Positions 9,292-18,709 of a DNA stretch of 64,000 nucleotides are shown piece by piece. The translations under genes and the position numbers were made by a program. Origin of the DNA: Lactobacillus sp. MRS-253-APC-2B (lineage in GTDB: Bacteria; Bacillota; Bacilli; Lactobacillales; Lactobacillaceae); the NCBI RefSeq assembly GCF_012843675.1, contig NZ_JABAFO010000003.1:62001-126000 (forward strand), given 5' to 3'. Position 1 is the first letter of the stretch. Every line of letters starts with the position of its first letter. The notes below the pieces were generated by a model. It searched no databases, was not told the DNA's origin, and saw nothing but the letters and a program-made list of their open reading frames with translations.

Positions 9292-11505
9292 TTAGTCAAC
9301 GGCTTTGACGATAAACATATCAGCGTGGAAATCAGATGGTGCTTTTGGCGATTGCAGACGGCTCATGACACGTGGTACGAAATAGCCGGCATTCATCAAT
9401 TCGGCACCGGAGAAGACTTCCTGGCCATCATTGACCGTGTAGCGACGTTCTGGATCCAAGCCTTTAAAGTAATAGCGGATGTAGGCAGGGTTGGCTCCGT
9501 TTAGAATCTGATAGCGCATGCCAATGGCCGTTTTCTGATCAGGGCTGACGGTTTCCCAGCCATAGACGTTTTCGTTGGTGTCTGGCGTTTCTAGACGATA
9601 GAACGTTCCAAACTGGAAGAGCTTGCGATACTTCTTGTAAAAGGCGACCTGCTGCTTGATTTCGGCCTGTTCCTCATCACTAAGCTTAGTGACGTCCAGC
9701 TCATAGCCAAAGGCACCGAAGTAGGCGACTTTAGCGCGCATATCAATTGAGGTCAACCGGCCAACCTGATCATTTGGTACAGCTGAAACGTGGGCACCCC
9801 ACATTGAAGGCGTGTAGCCATAAGAGGTACCGTCTTGAATCTTGATGCGCTCAACGGCGTCAGTGTCATCGCTGCACCAGGCTTGTGGCGCATAGTACAT
9901 CATCCCGAGGTCAAAGCGGCCACCACCAGATGCACACGATTCAAACAAGACGTTCGGAAAGGCTTTGGTCAGGCGGTCATAGAGGTCATAGACACCCAGA
10001 ATATAGCGGTGCGAGAATTCCAATTGCTGATCGAAAGGCAGGTCGGCACCATACATTTCGGTGATGTTACGGTTCATGTCCCACTTGATGTAATCCAGCT
10101 TGGCATCTTGAATGATGTGGCTCATCAATTCAAACAAGTAGTCAACGACTTCCTTGCGGCTCATATCCAAGACGAATTGATGACGAGCCGGCGTCTGGCC
10201 GCGACCTGGCGTCTTGATCATCCATTCAGGGTGCGTTTCATAAAGCTTGCTGTCGATTGAGATCATTTCTGGTTCAAACCACAGCCCAAACTTCATGTCC
10301 AGATCATGGACGCGTTTGGCAAAGCCGGCAATGCCGTTGTTGAATTTCTTTTCGTCTACGAACCAATCACCCAAGCTAGAGCGATCGTTGTCACGGTGAC
10401 CAAACCAGCCATCGTCAAGTACAAACATTTCGATGCCTAATTCCTTGGCCCGTTCAACGATTGGCATCAGCTTGTCTTCCGTAAAGTCCATGAACGTGGC
10501 TTCCCAGTTGTTGATTAAAATTGGCCGTTCTTGATGGGCAAAGTGCGGGTTGATCAAGTGTTGAGCATAAAAGACACCCAATTGCTGAGAGAGCGCGTTA
10601 AAGCCGTTGTCAGTATAGCTGAGAATAGCCTCTGGCGTTTGGAACGACTGACCTTCAGCGAGCTTCCAGCCAAATTCATCAGGGTTGATACCGATCAAAA
10701 CGCGCGTGGTATCAAATTGGTCAACTTCGACCGAATCCAAAAAGTTGCCTGAGTAGACAAAGTTAAAGCCAAAAACAGCCCCTTGGTTATTGTCAGTGTG
10801 TGGCCGGGCCAGCATAAAGAATGGATTTTCCTGATGACTGGAAGCCGTCCGCAGACTCGAAATGCTTTGCGTACCTGGTCGCAGATGGCTGCGATGCAGA
10901 TGCCGTTCACGCGACCAGGAGCCGGCAAATTGGATAAAGTCGTAGTCTGCATCTGGCAGATCCAATTGCGCACTCAAGGCACGGTTCAAAAAGACGGTCT
11001 TACCGTGGTTGACAAACGTTGCACTGCGCACGATCACGTCTTCATCGGCAAAAACGGTATAGTGCAACTGCAGTTCCAGGTCGCCATCCATTAATTTAAC
11101 GGTCAGCGTTTGTGAATCATTGCTGTCATCGGCAAACGTTGAAGGCAGCTTTTCAAGGCGTTCCTTGCCGTCTTTGATTTCATAGTCGCGGTATTGGAAT
11201 TCCGAGGTCCGTGAGCCGTTTGGATACGTGATCTGAAAAGCAGGATAGCGGTAGTCGCCCTTGCCCAATCCAGCGTATTCCTGCTTTAGCAGCTCAGCTT
11301 GAAACTCAACGTCTTCATCGGTACGCGTGTTGGTACAGTCGTGTTCTTCACGCGTGTTGAGATTGGCATAGTCGTCTTTGAAGGGGATCTTTGGACCATA
11401 GTAGAGCTGTCCCAGTGACCCATCCTCGATAACGTGGAAGACATAGCTGGTGTGCTTGGTCTGCAGGTGAAACAGTTGATTGTTGGCATTAACTTGGATA
11501 CTCAT
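9292..11505 (-). CDS. melA: alpha-galactosidase (GH36)
   Basis: MelA hydrolyses terminal alpha-1,6-galactosyl residues of melibiose, raffinose and stachyose. The 737-aa length is typical of bacterial GH36. The nucleophile region is DYIKWDMNRNI and the acid/base Asp lies in SCASGGGRFDLG...WCSDDTDAVERI. There is no signal peptide, so it acts on imported sugar. I start at the ATG at 11505 (MSIQVNANN), preceded by GGAGGAA; an in-frame ATG at 11520 overlaps that site. It lies downstream of lacS, but a terminator stands between them. Confidence 0.95.
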   Translation of the reverse strand: MSIQVNANNQLFHLQTKHTSYVFHVIEDGSLGQLYYGPKIPFKDDYANLNTREEHDCTNTRTDEDVEFQAELLKQEYAGLGKGDYRYPAFQITYPNGSRTSEFQYRDYEIKDGKERLEKLPSTFADDSNDSQTLTVKLMDGDLELQLHYTVFADEDVIVRSATFVNHGKTVFLNRALSAQLDLPDADYDFIQFAGSWSRERHLHRSHLRPGTQSISSLRTASSHQENPFFMLARPHTDNNQGAVFGFNFVYSGNFLDSVEVDQFDTTRVLIGINPDEFGWKLAEGQSFQTPEAILSYTDNGFNALSQQLGVFYAQHLINPHFAHQERPILINNWEATFMDFTEDKLMPIVERAKELGIEMFVLDDGWFGHRDNDRSSLGDWFVDEKKFNNGIAGFAKRVHDLDMKFGLWFEPEMISIDSKLYETHPEWMIKTPGRGQTPARHQFVLDMSRKEVVDYLFELMSHIIQDAKLDYIKWDMNRNITEMYGADLPFDQQLEFSHRYILGVYDLYDRLTKAFPNVLFESCASGGGRFDLGMMYYAPQAWCSDDTDAVERIKIQDGTSYGYTPSMWGAHVSAVPNDQVGRLTSIDMRAKVAYFGAFGYELDVTKLSDEEQAEIKQQVAFYKKYRKLFQFGTFYRLETPDTNENVYGWETVSPDQKTAIGMRYQILNGANPAYIRYYFKGLDPERRYTVNDGQEVFSGAELMNAGYFVPRVMSRLQSPKAPSDFHADMFIVKAVD

Positions 11506-11533
11506 ATTAAATTCCTCCATGAATAAATGACAA

Positions 11534-11567
11534 ACAAAAAGCCCGACTGCTGCAGTCGAGCTTTTTT
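11534..11567 (-). terminator. terminator between lacS and melA
   Basis: Read leftward, AGCTCGACTGCAGCAGTCGGGCT followed by TTTTTG forms a strong hairpin just after the lacS stop and before the melA start. It should reduce read-through from lacS into melA. Confidence 0.8.
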
Positions 11568-11604
11568 AAGGCCAACCGACTTTTTGATCATTCAATTAGT
11601 CTAA

Positions 11605-13563
11605 TTAGTCTTTTTTGACTTCGATTTGCATAATGGTGTCGCCAACCTTGACTTCGCCATCTTTCTTGACGTAGGTCAAAGTATACTTAGGTGCCTTTTC
11701 GGACTTGGTAAAGGCAATCATAACCGTATCGTCATGACCAGCCTTCTTGATTGCCGGTGCCCAGAATTCCATCAGCTTTTCGCCGGCTGCAACGTGCTGG
11801 CCTTTGACGACATAGTTGATAAATCCAGTCCCACGCATCTGCACCGTATCAACACCGACGTGAATCAGAACCGGAACGCCATTGTTGGTTTCCAGACCGA
11901 TTGCGTGACGAGTAGTCGGGAAGTCTGCAACCACAGTTCCTGAGAATGGTGCAAAGACTTGCCCATCAGATGGCTTGATGGCAATACCAAGCCCCATCGT
12001 GCCATCAGCAAATGGCTTAGAGCCTACCTGAGACAGTGGCATCAAAGTACCGCTGACTGGTGCCTTGAAGTCGATGACCAGATCTTCAGCCAGGTTGGCA
12101 TCTTCAGCCAGTTCTTCCCGAACGCTGTCATTGCCTTCCAGGTGTTGGTGCCAAGATTGTTCCAGTTCGTCAACGATTTGAGCGTGCATCTTCTCATCCA
12201 GCTTAACCTTGCTCTTGAAGCACAGGACACCTAAAAGAATCAGAATTGCAGGAACGGCGAACATCATAAGCTTGAAGATTCCCGCACCGTGAGCCGTAAT
12301 GTCGGATGCCGTAGCACCAGAGATCATGCCAGCAGCCGTAGCTGTCATCCCAACGACACCGCCGGCAACGGCACCACCGAACTTGTCCAGCAGTGGACGA
12401 ACGGAAAGCGTAACGGCTTCGTCACGGTGACCAAGCTTCAATTGACCGTATTCAACCGAGTCAGTGATGATCATCAAAACAACCATGAAGATCAGTGGCT
12501 GTGGCAGCATGTAAATGGCACCACCAAGAATAACCATTGGCAGAGATTGACCGGCAAAGGCAAAGATTGCCAAACCAATCAACAGAACCAGGATTGAGTA
12601 ATAGAAGACCTTCATCCGACTGAACTTCTTAGCCAGAGCAGGGAACAGAGCAACCGTAACGGCACCAATAACGCCGTTGATTAGTGCATACAGCGTGTAG
12701 GTGCTTGCCCGACCCAGAATATAGGTGAAGTAGTACAGTTGGAAGGAATTAACGATTTGAACCCCAGTCGTGTAAACCAGGTAGGTAACAGCAATTGCCA
12801 TTAATTGGTCGTTGTGGAGCAGAACCCCAAAGACCTTCTTGAAAGTCGTGTTTTCCTTGTTTTCACGCAGTTCGTTCTTCTTTTCGTGCGTGAAAACACC
12901 AACTCCGCAGGCCGTGATTGCGGAAATCGCGGCAACGATTGCGGCAAAGGCAAACCAACCGCGGCTGTCACCGGAACCACCATTTGAGGAGAGCGAGAAT
13001 GCCAAAACGATTGGCATAACGACCACGCCGACCAGCTGACCACCAAGCGTGGAGCCAACCCGGGCAAAGGTAGCCGTCTTTTCACGTTCTGCCGAGTCAA
13101 ATGAGATGGCAGGGATCATTGACCAGAAAGCCACGTCGTTAAAGGAATAGAAGATATCCATCGTAATATATAAAATTGCAAATACGACGAGGTACAAAAC
13201 TGGATTCTTGTAGGTCAGACCCCACAGATTAGTGAACAGCAGGGAAATTGCAACGGCAGAAACGATACCACCGGCAACAACCCATGGCTTAAAGTGACCC
13301 CATTTAGTATCGGTCTTATCGATAACGTTACCGATAAATGGGTCAATTACCAATTCAACGATCCGCAGCACCATGATGGTAATCGTAATGAAAGAAACCA
13401 TGTGAGCTGCTTGGCCACCGCTGTTGCTGTTGAACAGGTGACCGGTAACAAACATCATAAAGTACGTTGACAGCATCCCGTAGAACATATCGTGCCCGAA
13501 AGCACCAAATGAATATGCTACTCGAGAAGCCATCGATTGTGATTTGGAACTCGCCTCATTCAT
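11605..13563 (-). CDS. lacS: GPH-family galactoside permease with C-terminal EIIA domain (LacS/RafP type)
   Basis: This 652-aa protein couples a 12-segment glycoside-pentoside-hexuronide transporter (about residues 1-460) to a PTS EIIA-like domain (about 490-652). The phosphorylatable His lies in VPVLIHVGVDTVQ, and FAPFSGTVV is typical of EIIA-Glc folds. LacS proteins import lactose, melibiose or raffinose with protons or by exchange for galactose; HPr phosphorylation of the EIIA domain tunes transport. Pairing with melA suggests an alpha-galactoside substrate. GGAGG precedes the ATG, and two cre-like sites lie upstream. Confidence 0.94.
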   Translation of the reverse strand: MNEASSKSQSMASRVAYSFGAFGHDMFYGMLSTYFMMFVTGHLFNSNSGGQAAHMVSFITITIMVLRIVELVIDPFIGNVIDKTDTKWGHFKPWVVAGGIVSAVAISLLFTNLWGLTYKNPVLYLVVFAILYITMDIFYSFNDVAFWSMIPAISFDSAEREKTATFARVGSTLGGQLVGVVVMPIVLAFSLSSNGGSGDSRGWFAFAAIVAAISAITACGVGVFTHEKKNELRENKENTTFKKVFGVLLHNDQLMAIAVTYLVYTTGVQIVNSFQLYYFTYILGRASTYTLYALINGVIGAVTVALFPALAKKFSRMKVFYYSILVLLIGLAIFAFAGQSLPMVILGGAIYMLPQPLIFMVVLMIITDSVEYGQLKLGHRDEAVTLSVRPLLDKFGGAVAGGVVGMTATAAGMISGATASDITAHGAGIFKLMMFAVPAILILLGVLCFKSKVKLDEKMHAQIVDELEQSWHQHLEGNDSVREELAEDANLAEDLVIDFKAPVSGTLMPLSQVGSKPFADGTMGLGIAIKPSDGQVFAPFSGTVVADFPTTRHAIGLETNNGVPVLIHVGVDTVQMRGTGFINYVVKGQHVAAGEKLMEFWAPAIKKAGHDDTVMIAFTKSEKAPKYTLTYVKKDGEVKVGDTIMQIEVKKD

Positions 13564-13615
13564 AATCTAGCCTTCCTCCTTGAAAAGACATTTACTTAAA
13601 ACTCTCTGGAATTAT

Positions 13616-13629
13616 ATTAAGCGCTTTCA
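13616..13629 (-). promoter_or_regulatory. cre-like site upstream of lacS
   Basis: Read on the minus strand, TGAAAGCGCTTAAT matches the cre consensus except near the last bases. It lies about 55 bp upstream of the lacS ATG, a suitable place for CcpA control. A second, weaker match (TGGAAACGTTTTGA, minus strand) lies at 13689-13702. Confidence 0.55.
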
Positions 13630-14031
13630 AGAATTAAATCAATAAAAAATAGTAAAAAATTTAGTTAAAAAGACTTGTTAAAAAATGATCAAAACGTTTC
13701 CAACGCGACATAACGGTCTTTGTAGCACAGATAAAAAATGATAAAAAAATTGGCGAACCTTATCAATTGTTAGTGGTACTAATTTTCGGAAATCAATCAA
13801 AAACACCCTTGCGAAATCGTTTACAATAAACGCAAAATACGGACTCTATATACGTTGTTACCGAACGAATAAACTAAATCCAAAAATAATTGTTCACTTT
13901 TTATAAATAACAGTGTAAAATAAGCTTTCGGATATAGATGAACTTAATTTGTGAGTGAAATAACGATACGAAAACAAGAGCTTTTGGCATCTTGCAGCCG
14001 CAATAGTTTGAACAATAAATTCAAGATAAGC

Positions 14032-14063
14032 GGGTCTGATCGGGAATGATCCCGGTGAGACCC
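14032..14063 (+). promoter_or_regulatory. strong hairpin in the leader of the symporter gene
   Basis: GGGTCT...AGACCC encloses an inner stem (TCGGGA with TCCCGG), followed by TTTAATT. It may be a weak terminator or a structural part of the 5' UTR. No T-box or known riboswitch motif is visible. Confidence 0.45.
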
Positions 14064-14160
14064 TTTAATTGGAAATGATTTTTGGCGGTCGGTTATTTGA
14101 ACATGAACTTATTAATGCATCGTTATTGCAATCCAAATTAACGGAAGGATGGAATATCGC

Positions 14161-15438
14161 ATGAAACGTTATCGCTTTGCTCGACTGTCACTGGGCTGGC
14201 AGATTATGATCGGACTCGTCTTGGGGATTATCGTTGGGGCTATGACCTACCAAAATACTGGTGCCATCAAGGTAATGCAGAGCCTGGGTACGATTTTTCT
14301 ACGGCTGATTCAGATGATCGTAATGCCGATTGTGATCTCATGTTTAACGGTCGGGATTGCCAATATTGGTGACATTAAGAAACTAGGCCGGATTGGGGTT
14401 AAAACGCTGATCTACTTTGAAGTTTTAACGACAATCGCGCTTTTGCTGGGGATGATCGTCGGCAACGTCTTGCATCCTGGTACCTACATCAACATTCACG
14501 ATCTACATGCCTCGGATATTTCACAGTATCTGACGACTGCCAAATCGGCATCCAAGCATAGTGGCATCTGGGACCTTTTGATCTCAATCGTGCCAACCAA
14601 CATCTTTAAGTCGATTGCAGACGGTGACATGCTGCCAGTAATCTTTTTCTCGGTCTTCTTTGGTTTGGGCGTGGCCTCACTGGGCGAAAGCGGCAAGATC
14701 ATCATCGACTTTATGAATGCCGTTTCCGAAACGATGTTCAAAGTTACCAACTGGGTAATGAAGTTCTCGCCAATTGGGGTCTTTGGGCTGATCGGGATGA
14801 CGATTGCCGAAATGGGTCTCAAGGCGCTGCTGCCATTAGGATTGTTTGTTGTAATTGCCTATGCAACGATGGTTATCTTCGTGGTTGTCGTTTTGGGTAT
14901 CGTGGCCAAGATTTTCCATCTGCGCTACTGGAAGACGATGCACGTTGTTATGGAAGAAATCGCAATTGCCTTTTCAACGGCCAGCTCAGAGGCTACGCTG
15001 CCACGGCTGATGGCTAAGACCCAAAAGATGGGGGTCGACAAAGGGATTGCCTCATTCGTTATTCCAACCGGCTACACGTTCAACCTGGATGGTTCGGCAA
15101 TCTATCAAGCACTGGCCGCACTGTTTTTGGCTCAGGCTTATGGCATTCATTTGACGATTGCCCACCAGATTACGCTGCTGGTTGTCTTGATGATTACCTC
15201 TAAGGGGATGGCCGGGGTGCCAGGGGCATCATTTGTTGTCTTGTTGGCTTCGGTATCAACAATTGGTGTGCCAGTTGCCGGATTGACGTTTATTGCCGGT
15301 ATCGATCGATTCGTTGATATGGGACGGACGGCTGTCAACGTGGTCGGCAACACGATTGCTACGCTGGTTATCGGTCAATCCGAAAAATCATTGGATCACG
15401 AAAAATACAATCAATATCTGGATAACTACCAAGGTTAA
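14161..15438 (+). CDS. dicarboxylate/amino acid:cation symporter (DAACS family)
   Basis: This 425-aa membrane protein of the glutamate/aspartate transporter family shows the re-entrant-loop signatures AFSTASSEATLPRLM, PTGYTFNLDGSAIYQ, SKGMAGVPGASFVVL and DRFVDMGRTAVNVVGN. These line the substrate and Na+/H+ sites. It is probably a glutamate/aspartate importer (GltP-like), although short-chain dicarboxylates are possible. The ATG at 14149 sits one base after GGAAGG, too close, so I use 14161. It ends in its own terminator and is monocistronic. Confidence 0.88.
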   Translation: MKRYRFARLSLGWQIMIGLVLGIIVGAMTYQNTGAIKVMQSLGTIFLRLIQMIVMPIVISCLTVGIANIGDIKKLGRIGVKTLIYFEVLTTIALLLGMIVGNVLHPGTYINIHDLHASDISQYLTTAKSASKHSGIWDLLISIVPTNIFKSIADGDMLPVIFFSVFFGLGVASLGESGKIIIDFMNAVSETMFKVTNWVMKFSPIGVFGLIGMTIAEMGLKALLPLGLFVVIAYATMVIFVVVVLGIVAKIFHLRYWKTMHVVMEEIAIAFSTASSEATLPRLMAKTQKMGVDKGIASFVIPTGYTFNLDGSAIYQALAALFLAQAYGIHLTIAHQITLLVVLMITSKGMAGVPGASFVVLLASVSTIGVPVAGLTFIAGIDRFVDMGRTAVNVVGNTIATLVIGQSEKSLDHEKYNQYLDNYQG

Positions 15439-15442
15439 AAAT

Positions 15443-15477
15443 AAAGCATCGCTATAAATCTCAGCGATGCTTTTTTG
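15443..15477 (+). terminator. terminator after the symporter gene
   Basis: The stem GCATCGCT...AGCGATGC is followed by TTTTTT. Confidence 0.85.
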
Positions 15478-15514
15478 TATAATTAGTTATACATGAGTTT
15501 ATAGGAGGAAAATA

Positions 15515-17311
15515 ATGGAAAAACAGCTTAAGCGCAGTGAAGTGCCCCAAGAGCTCAAGTGGGACCTGACGCTGCTTTACAAATCTGATGACGCAATGGA
15601 AACAGCACTGCAAGAAACCGAAAAAAAAGCGGCAGCCTTGGCCAAAACTGCCGGCAGCTTTGCCAGTGACGGCAAGACGTTTTTAAAGAACCTGAACGAA
15701 AATAAAGCCATCAGCGAAGAATTAGAGCGCGAATTCGTTTATGGGATGCTGCGCCGCGACAGTGATACAACGGACTCGATGGCCGTAACGCTGTACGGGA
15801 TGGTCGTTAATGCTGCTACTAAGATTGAGGCCGAGCTGGCATTCGTTCAACCAGAGATTACGGCAATCAGTGATAACGACTTTAAAAAATTGATGCAAAG
15901 TGAGCCGGGACTGACTGAGTATCAGTATGAAATGACCAAACTGCGGCGGCAAAAAAAGCACGTCCTTTCTAAAGCCGAAGAAACGCTGCTAAGCCGCTTG
16001 AACAAGTCGTTGGATAGTGCTGAAGAAATCTACAACACGCTCAATGATGCCGACTTGAAGTTTGGCAAGGTGCATGATGAAAACGGCCAGCTGGTTGAGC
16101 TGACACATGGCAACCGTAGTCAATTCAATGAGTCGCAAAACCGTGCCGTGCGCAAGGAAGCCGTTTTGGCCTACGAAAAACCGTACCATGAACTGCGCAA
16201 TACATTTGCCCAGACTTTGAACAGCTTTATCGGCACTGAAAATGCGCTAGCTCAGGTTCGTCATTATCCAAGTGCACGGGCAGCGGCTTTAGGAGCCAAT
16301 AATATTCCTGAAAGTGTCTATGATACCTTGGTAAAAACCGTCAATCAGCATCTGGATCTGGTCTATCGCTGGTATGCGCTCAAGAAACGTGTTTTAGGCT
16401 TGGATAAAATGTACAAATATGATGTTAATGTACCATTAGCTGGTGAAGATATGCTCAAGACGACTTTTGAGCAGGGTAAGCAGCTGACCTGGGATGCGCT
16501 GCAGGTGATGGGACCAGAATATCTTAAGGGGCTAAAAGATGAATTTGATCATCGCTGGATCGATGCGGCCGAAAATATTGGCAAGCGTTCCGGTGGCTAT
16601 CAAGTCGGTGTCTACACGGCTAATCCATTTATTTTACTAAACTGGACCGATAAACTTTACAGTACGTTCGTTTTGGCGCATGAGTCCGGTCATGCCATGC
16701 ATAGTTGGCTGGCTCAGCAGGTGCAGCCTTCCGAGTATGCCGATGCCCCCATTTTTTTGGCTGAGGTCGCCTCAACGTTTAATGAAAACATTTTGACCGA
16801 CTATCTGCTGGAAAAATATCAAGATGATCCTAAAAAGCGGATCTTTATTTTGGAACAATACATTACCGGTTTTATCGGTACGATCTATCGGCAGACGCAA
16901 TTTGCTGAATTTGAGGATGCCGCCTACAAGGCTGAACAAAGTGGCCAAACGCTGACGGCCGATTTTTTAGATGAGCTGAGTGGTAAGCTAGTTAATAAGT
17001 ACTACGGACCTACAATTGAAGAAACCGGGACACGAACGCAGAGCTGGGCCTATGTACCGCATTTTTACATGAACTATTATGTTTACCAGTATGCAACGTC
17101 ATGGGCAATTTCAACGGCGCTTTCTGAAGCGGTCTGGCAGCGTGAGCCGGGCGCCTTGGATCGTTATTTGGACCTGTTACGCGCGGGTGGCAGTGATGAT
17201 CCGGTAACGCTTTTAAAGCGCGCAGGCATTGATGTAACCGACAGTGCCTACCTAGAACGGGCCTTTGCCTTGTTTGAAAAGCGCCTGGATCAAATCGAAA
17301 AGCTGCTCTAA
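15515..17311 (+). CDS. pepF: oligoendopeptidase F
   Basis: PepF is a cytosolic M3B zinc peptidase that cleaves oligopeptides of roughly 7-17 residues, part of the proteolytic system of lactic acid bacteria. The 598-aa length fits. The zinc site is HESGH (residues 389-393), with a downstream Glu in FLAEVASTFNENIL. TATACATGAG and an AGGAGGAAA ribosome site lie directly upstream. It is flanked by terminators on both sides and so is transcribed alone. Confidence 0.94.
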   Translation: MEKQLKRSEVPQELKWDLTLLYKSDDAMETALQETEKKAAALAKTAGSFASDGKTFLKNLNENKAISEELEREFVYGMLRRDSDTTDSMAVTLYGMVVNAATKIEAELAFVQPEITAISDNDFKKLMQSEPGLTEYQYEMTKLRRQKKHVLSKAEETLLSRLNKSLDSAEEIYNTLNDADLKFGKVHDENGQLVELTHGNRSQFNESQNRAVRKEAVLAYEKPYHELRNTFAQTLNSFIGTENALAQVRHYPSARAAALGANNIPESVYDTLVKTVNQHLDLVYRWYALKKRVLGLDKMYKYDVNVPLAGEDMLKTTFEQGKQLTWDALQVMGPEYLKGLKDEFDHRWIDAAENIGKRSGGYQVGVYTANPFILLNWTDKLYSTFVLAHESGHAMHSWLAQQVQPSEYADAPIFLAEVASTFNENILTDYLLEKYQDDPKKRIFILEQYITGFIGTIYRQTQFAEFEDAAYKAEQSGQTLTADFLDELSGKLVNKYYGPTIEETGTRTQSWAYVPHFYMNYYVYQYATSWAISTALSEAVWQREPGALDRYLDLLRAGGSDDPVTLLKRAGIDVTDSAYLERAFALFEKRLDQIEKLL

Positions 17312-17315
17312 AACA

Positions 17316-17352
17316 CAAAACAGCTGTGGCCAATGTGGTCGCAGCTGTTTAT
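17316..17352. terminator. bidirectional terminator between pepF and the Lrp gene
   Basis: AAACAGCTG...CAGCTGTTT forms the stem ends around an inner GGCC/GGTC pairing; convergent genes lie on either side. Confidence 0.75.
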
Positions 17353-17363
17353 TATGATTGCTT

Positions 17364-17825
17364 TTATGACTCTTTAACTGCTTCTGGCTGAGGTAATTTA
17401 ACGCCACGGTGATCGACGCTGGTTGAAAAGACGATCTGGGTGCTGGTCTTGCCAAAGCGCTGCTGAATCTCATTGATAAAGTCATCGAGATCTGAGGTCG
17501 AAGGAAATACAACTTCCATAACCTCAGAAAAATCCCCGGTAACACAATTGCATTCGATTACGTTGGGAACCTGAGCAATATAAGGATAGAATTCCTTTTT
17601 TTGGCGTGGTTCCAGCTGCAACTGAACGAAGGCCTTGACGTGGTAGTCCAGCTTTTCGAGATTGACGCTGGTGTGAAAGCCAGTGATGATGCCGGACTTT
17701 TCCAGTTTGTTGATGCGAGCGGCAATGGCTGGTGAGGAAATATAGCAGGCGGCGGAAAGTTCTTTTAACGATACGCGGGCATTTTCCTGTAGCATGTTGA
17801 TAATTTGACGATCGATCTTGTCCAA
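17364..17825 (-). CDS. Lrp/AsnC-family transcriptional regulator
   Basis: This 153-aa regulator has an N-terminal winged helix-turn-helix (DKIDRQIINMLQENARVSLKEL, about residues 2-45, with SSPAIAARINKLE as recognition part) and a C-terminal RAM ligand domain (FVQLQLEPRQKKEF, then VTGDFSEVMEVV). Family members sense amino acids and often control amino acid metabolism or transport. The target is not evident; the neighbouring pepF is convergent. AGGAGTGG precedes the ATG. Confidence 0.9.
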   Translation of the reverse strand: MDKIDRQIINMLQENARVSLKELSAACYISSPAIAARINKLEKSGIITGFHTSVNLEKLDYHVKAFVQLQLEPRQKKEFYPYIAQVPNVIECNCVTGDFSEVMEVVFPSTSDLDDFINEIQQRFGKTSTQIVFSTSVDHRGVKLPQPEAVKES

Positions 17826-18014
17826 TGAAATCCACTCCTTTTAACTAATCACAAATTAATGTCTTTAAATTGTGAAAAAATACAATGTAAATGGTTTATT
17901 GTCAAAATAGTTTAGCTAATTATTGCTTTTTACCATATAAAAATCAAATGATTCCGCTATCATTATGGTACAATAAGGATAACAATTAAGTCGTGTGAAT
18001 TGGAGGTCATAACT

Positions 18015-18509
18015 ATGAATCAAGAATATCAAAACATTCTCGTCCCAGTTGACGGATCCAAGCAAGCTGAACGGGCACTGAACAAGGCGATTGCGGTTGC
18101 AAAGCGTAACGATGCACATATCGACATTTTAAACGTTATCGACACGCGGGCAATGGCATACAACTTTGCTGGCATGTCAGACAGCAGCATTGCCTACCAG
18201 CTGGTCGACAAGTCAAAGGACTACTTAGATGAGCTTTACGACAACGCTAAGCAAAAGCAGAGCTTTGACAACATCGACATCCACATTCGTCTGGGAAACC
18301 CGAAGACGGTTATTTCCTTTGATTTCCCACGCGATCACCAAAATGATCTGATCATGATGGGTGCCTGTGGGCTGACGCGTCTGCAGCGGGCAATGGTTGG
18401 TTCAGTTACGTCCTTTGTTAAGCGGAATGCCCCAGTTGACGTACTGGTTGTGCGGACCGACTTAAACAACGAGGTACCAGCTGACGACAAGGACGCTAAG
18501 AAAAAATAA
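18015..18509 (+). CDS. universal stress protein UspA family
   Basis: This 164-aa single-domain Usp protein has N-terminal NILVPVDGSKQAERAL and the nucleotide-binding motif MGACGLTRLQRAMVGSVTSFV (Gly-x2-Gly-x9-Gly-Ser). It is therefore predicted to bind ATP. A TTG at 18000 is in frame, but GGAGGT lies between it and the ATG at 18015, which I take as the start. The mobile element is inserted downstream of this gene. A second Usp gene of the same type is at 54.0 kb. Confidence 0.92.
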   Translation: MNQEYQNILVPVDGSKQAERALNKAIAVAKRNDAHIDILNVIDTRAMAYNFAGMSDSSIAYQLVDKSKDYLDELYDNAKQKQSFDNIDIHIRLGNPKTVISFDFPRDHQNDLIMMGACGLTRLQRAMVGSVTSFVKRNAPVDVLVVRTDLNNEVPADDKDAKKK

Positions 18510-18684
18510 GCTTAATTAAATAAACCATTCCAAGGTCGTAATTCGAGTTATCGGGTTACGGCTTTTTGATATTTTAACACTCATTTTGATATGTGACGAT
18601 TATGTTTTTAATAAAACCCTAATTTTGAATTTTAAAATGCCTTAATATCAGTGTTTTCAATAGATATATGACTATGAAAAAACA

Positions 18685-18709
18685 CTGAGGGACATAAAAG
18701 GGGAAAATC
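18685..18709. repeat. left attachment site (attL) of the mobile element
   Basis: The core AAAAGGGGAAAATC (18696-18709) recurs exactly at 30253-30266. The upstream flanks are also similar (CTGAGGG here, TTGAGGG there). The core overlaps the integrase stop codon (TGA on the minus strand, 18708-18710), which is typical of int genes lying next to their att site. Confidence 0.75.

Larger units (their letters stand above)
13564..14160. other. 597-bp divergent intergenic region between lacS and the symporter gene
   Basis: This AT-rich region has no coding potential that I can support. It holds two cre-like sites near lacS (13616-13629 and 13689-13702) and a strong 32-nt hairpin near the symporter (14032-14063). 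Promoters for both directions must lie here, but I could not place them with confidence. Confidence 0.6.

Noticed and set aside
18520-18700. tRNA gene as integration target
   Set aside because: No cloverleaf or T-loop sequence is visible at either att site.
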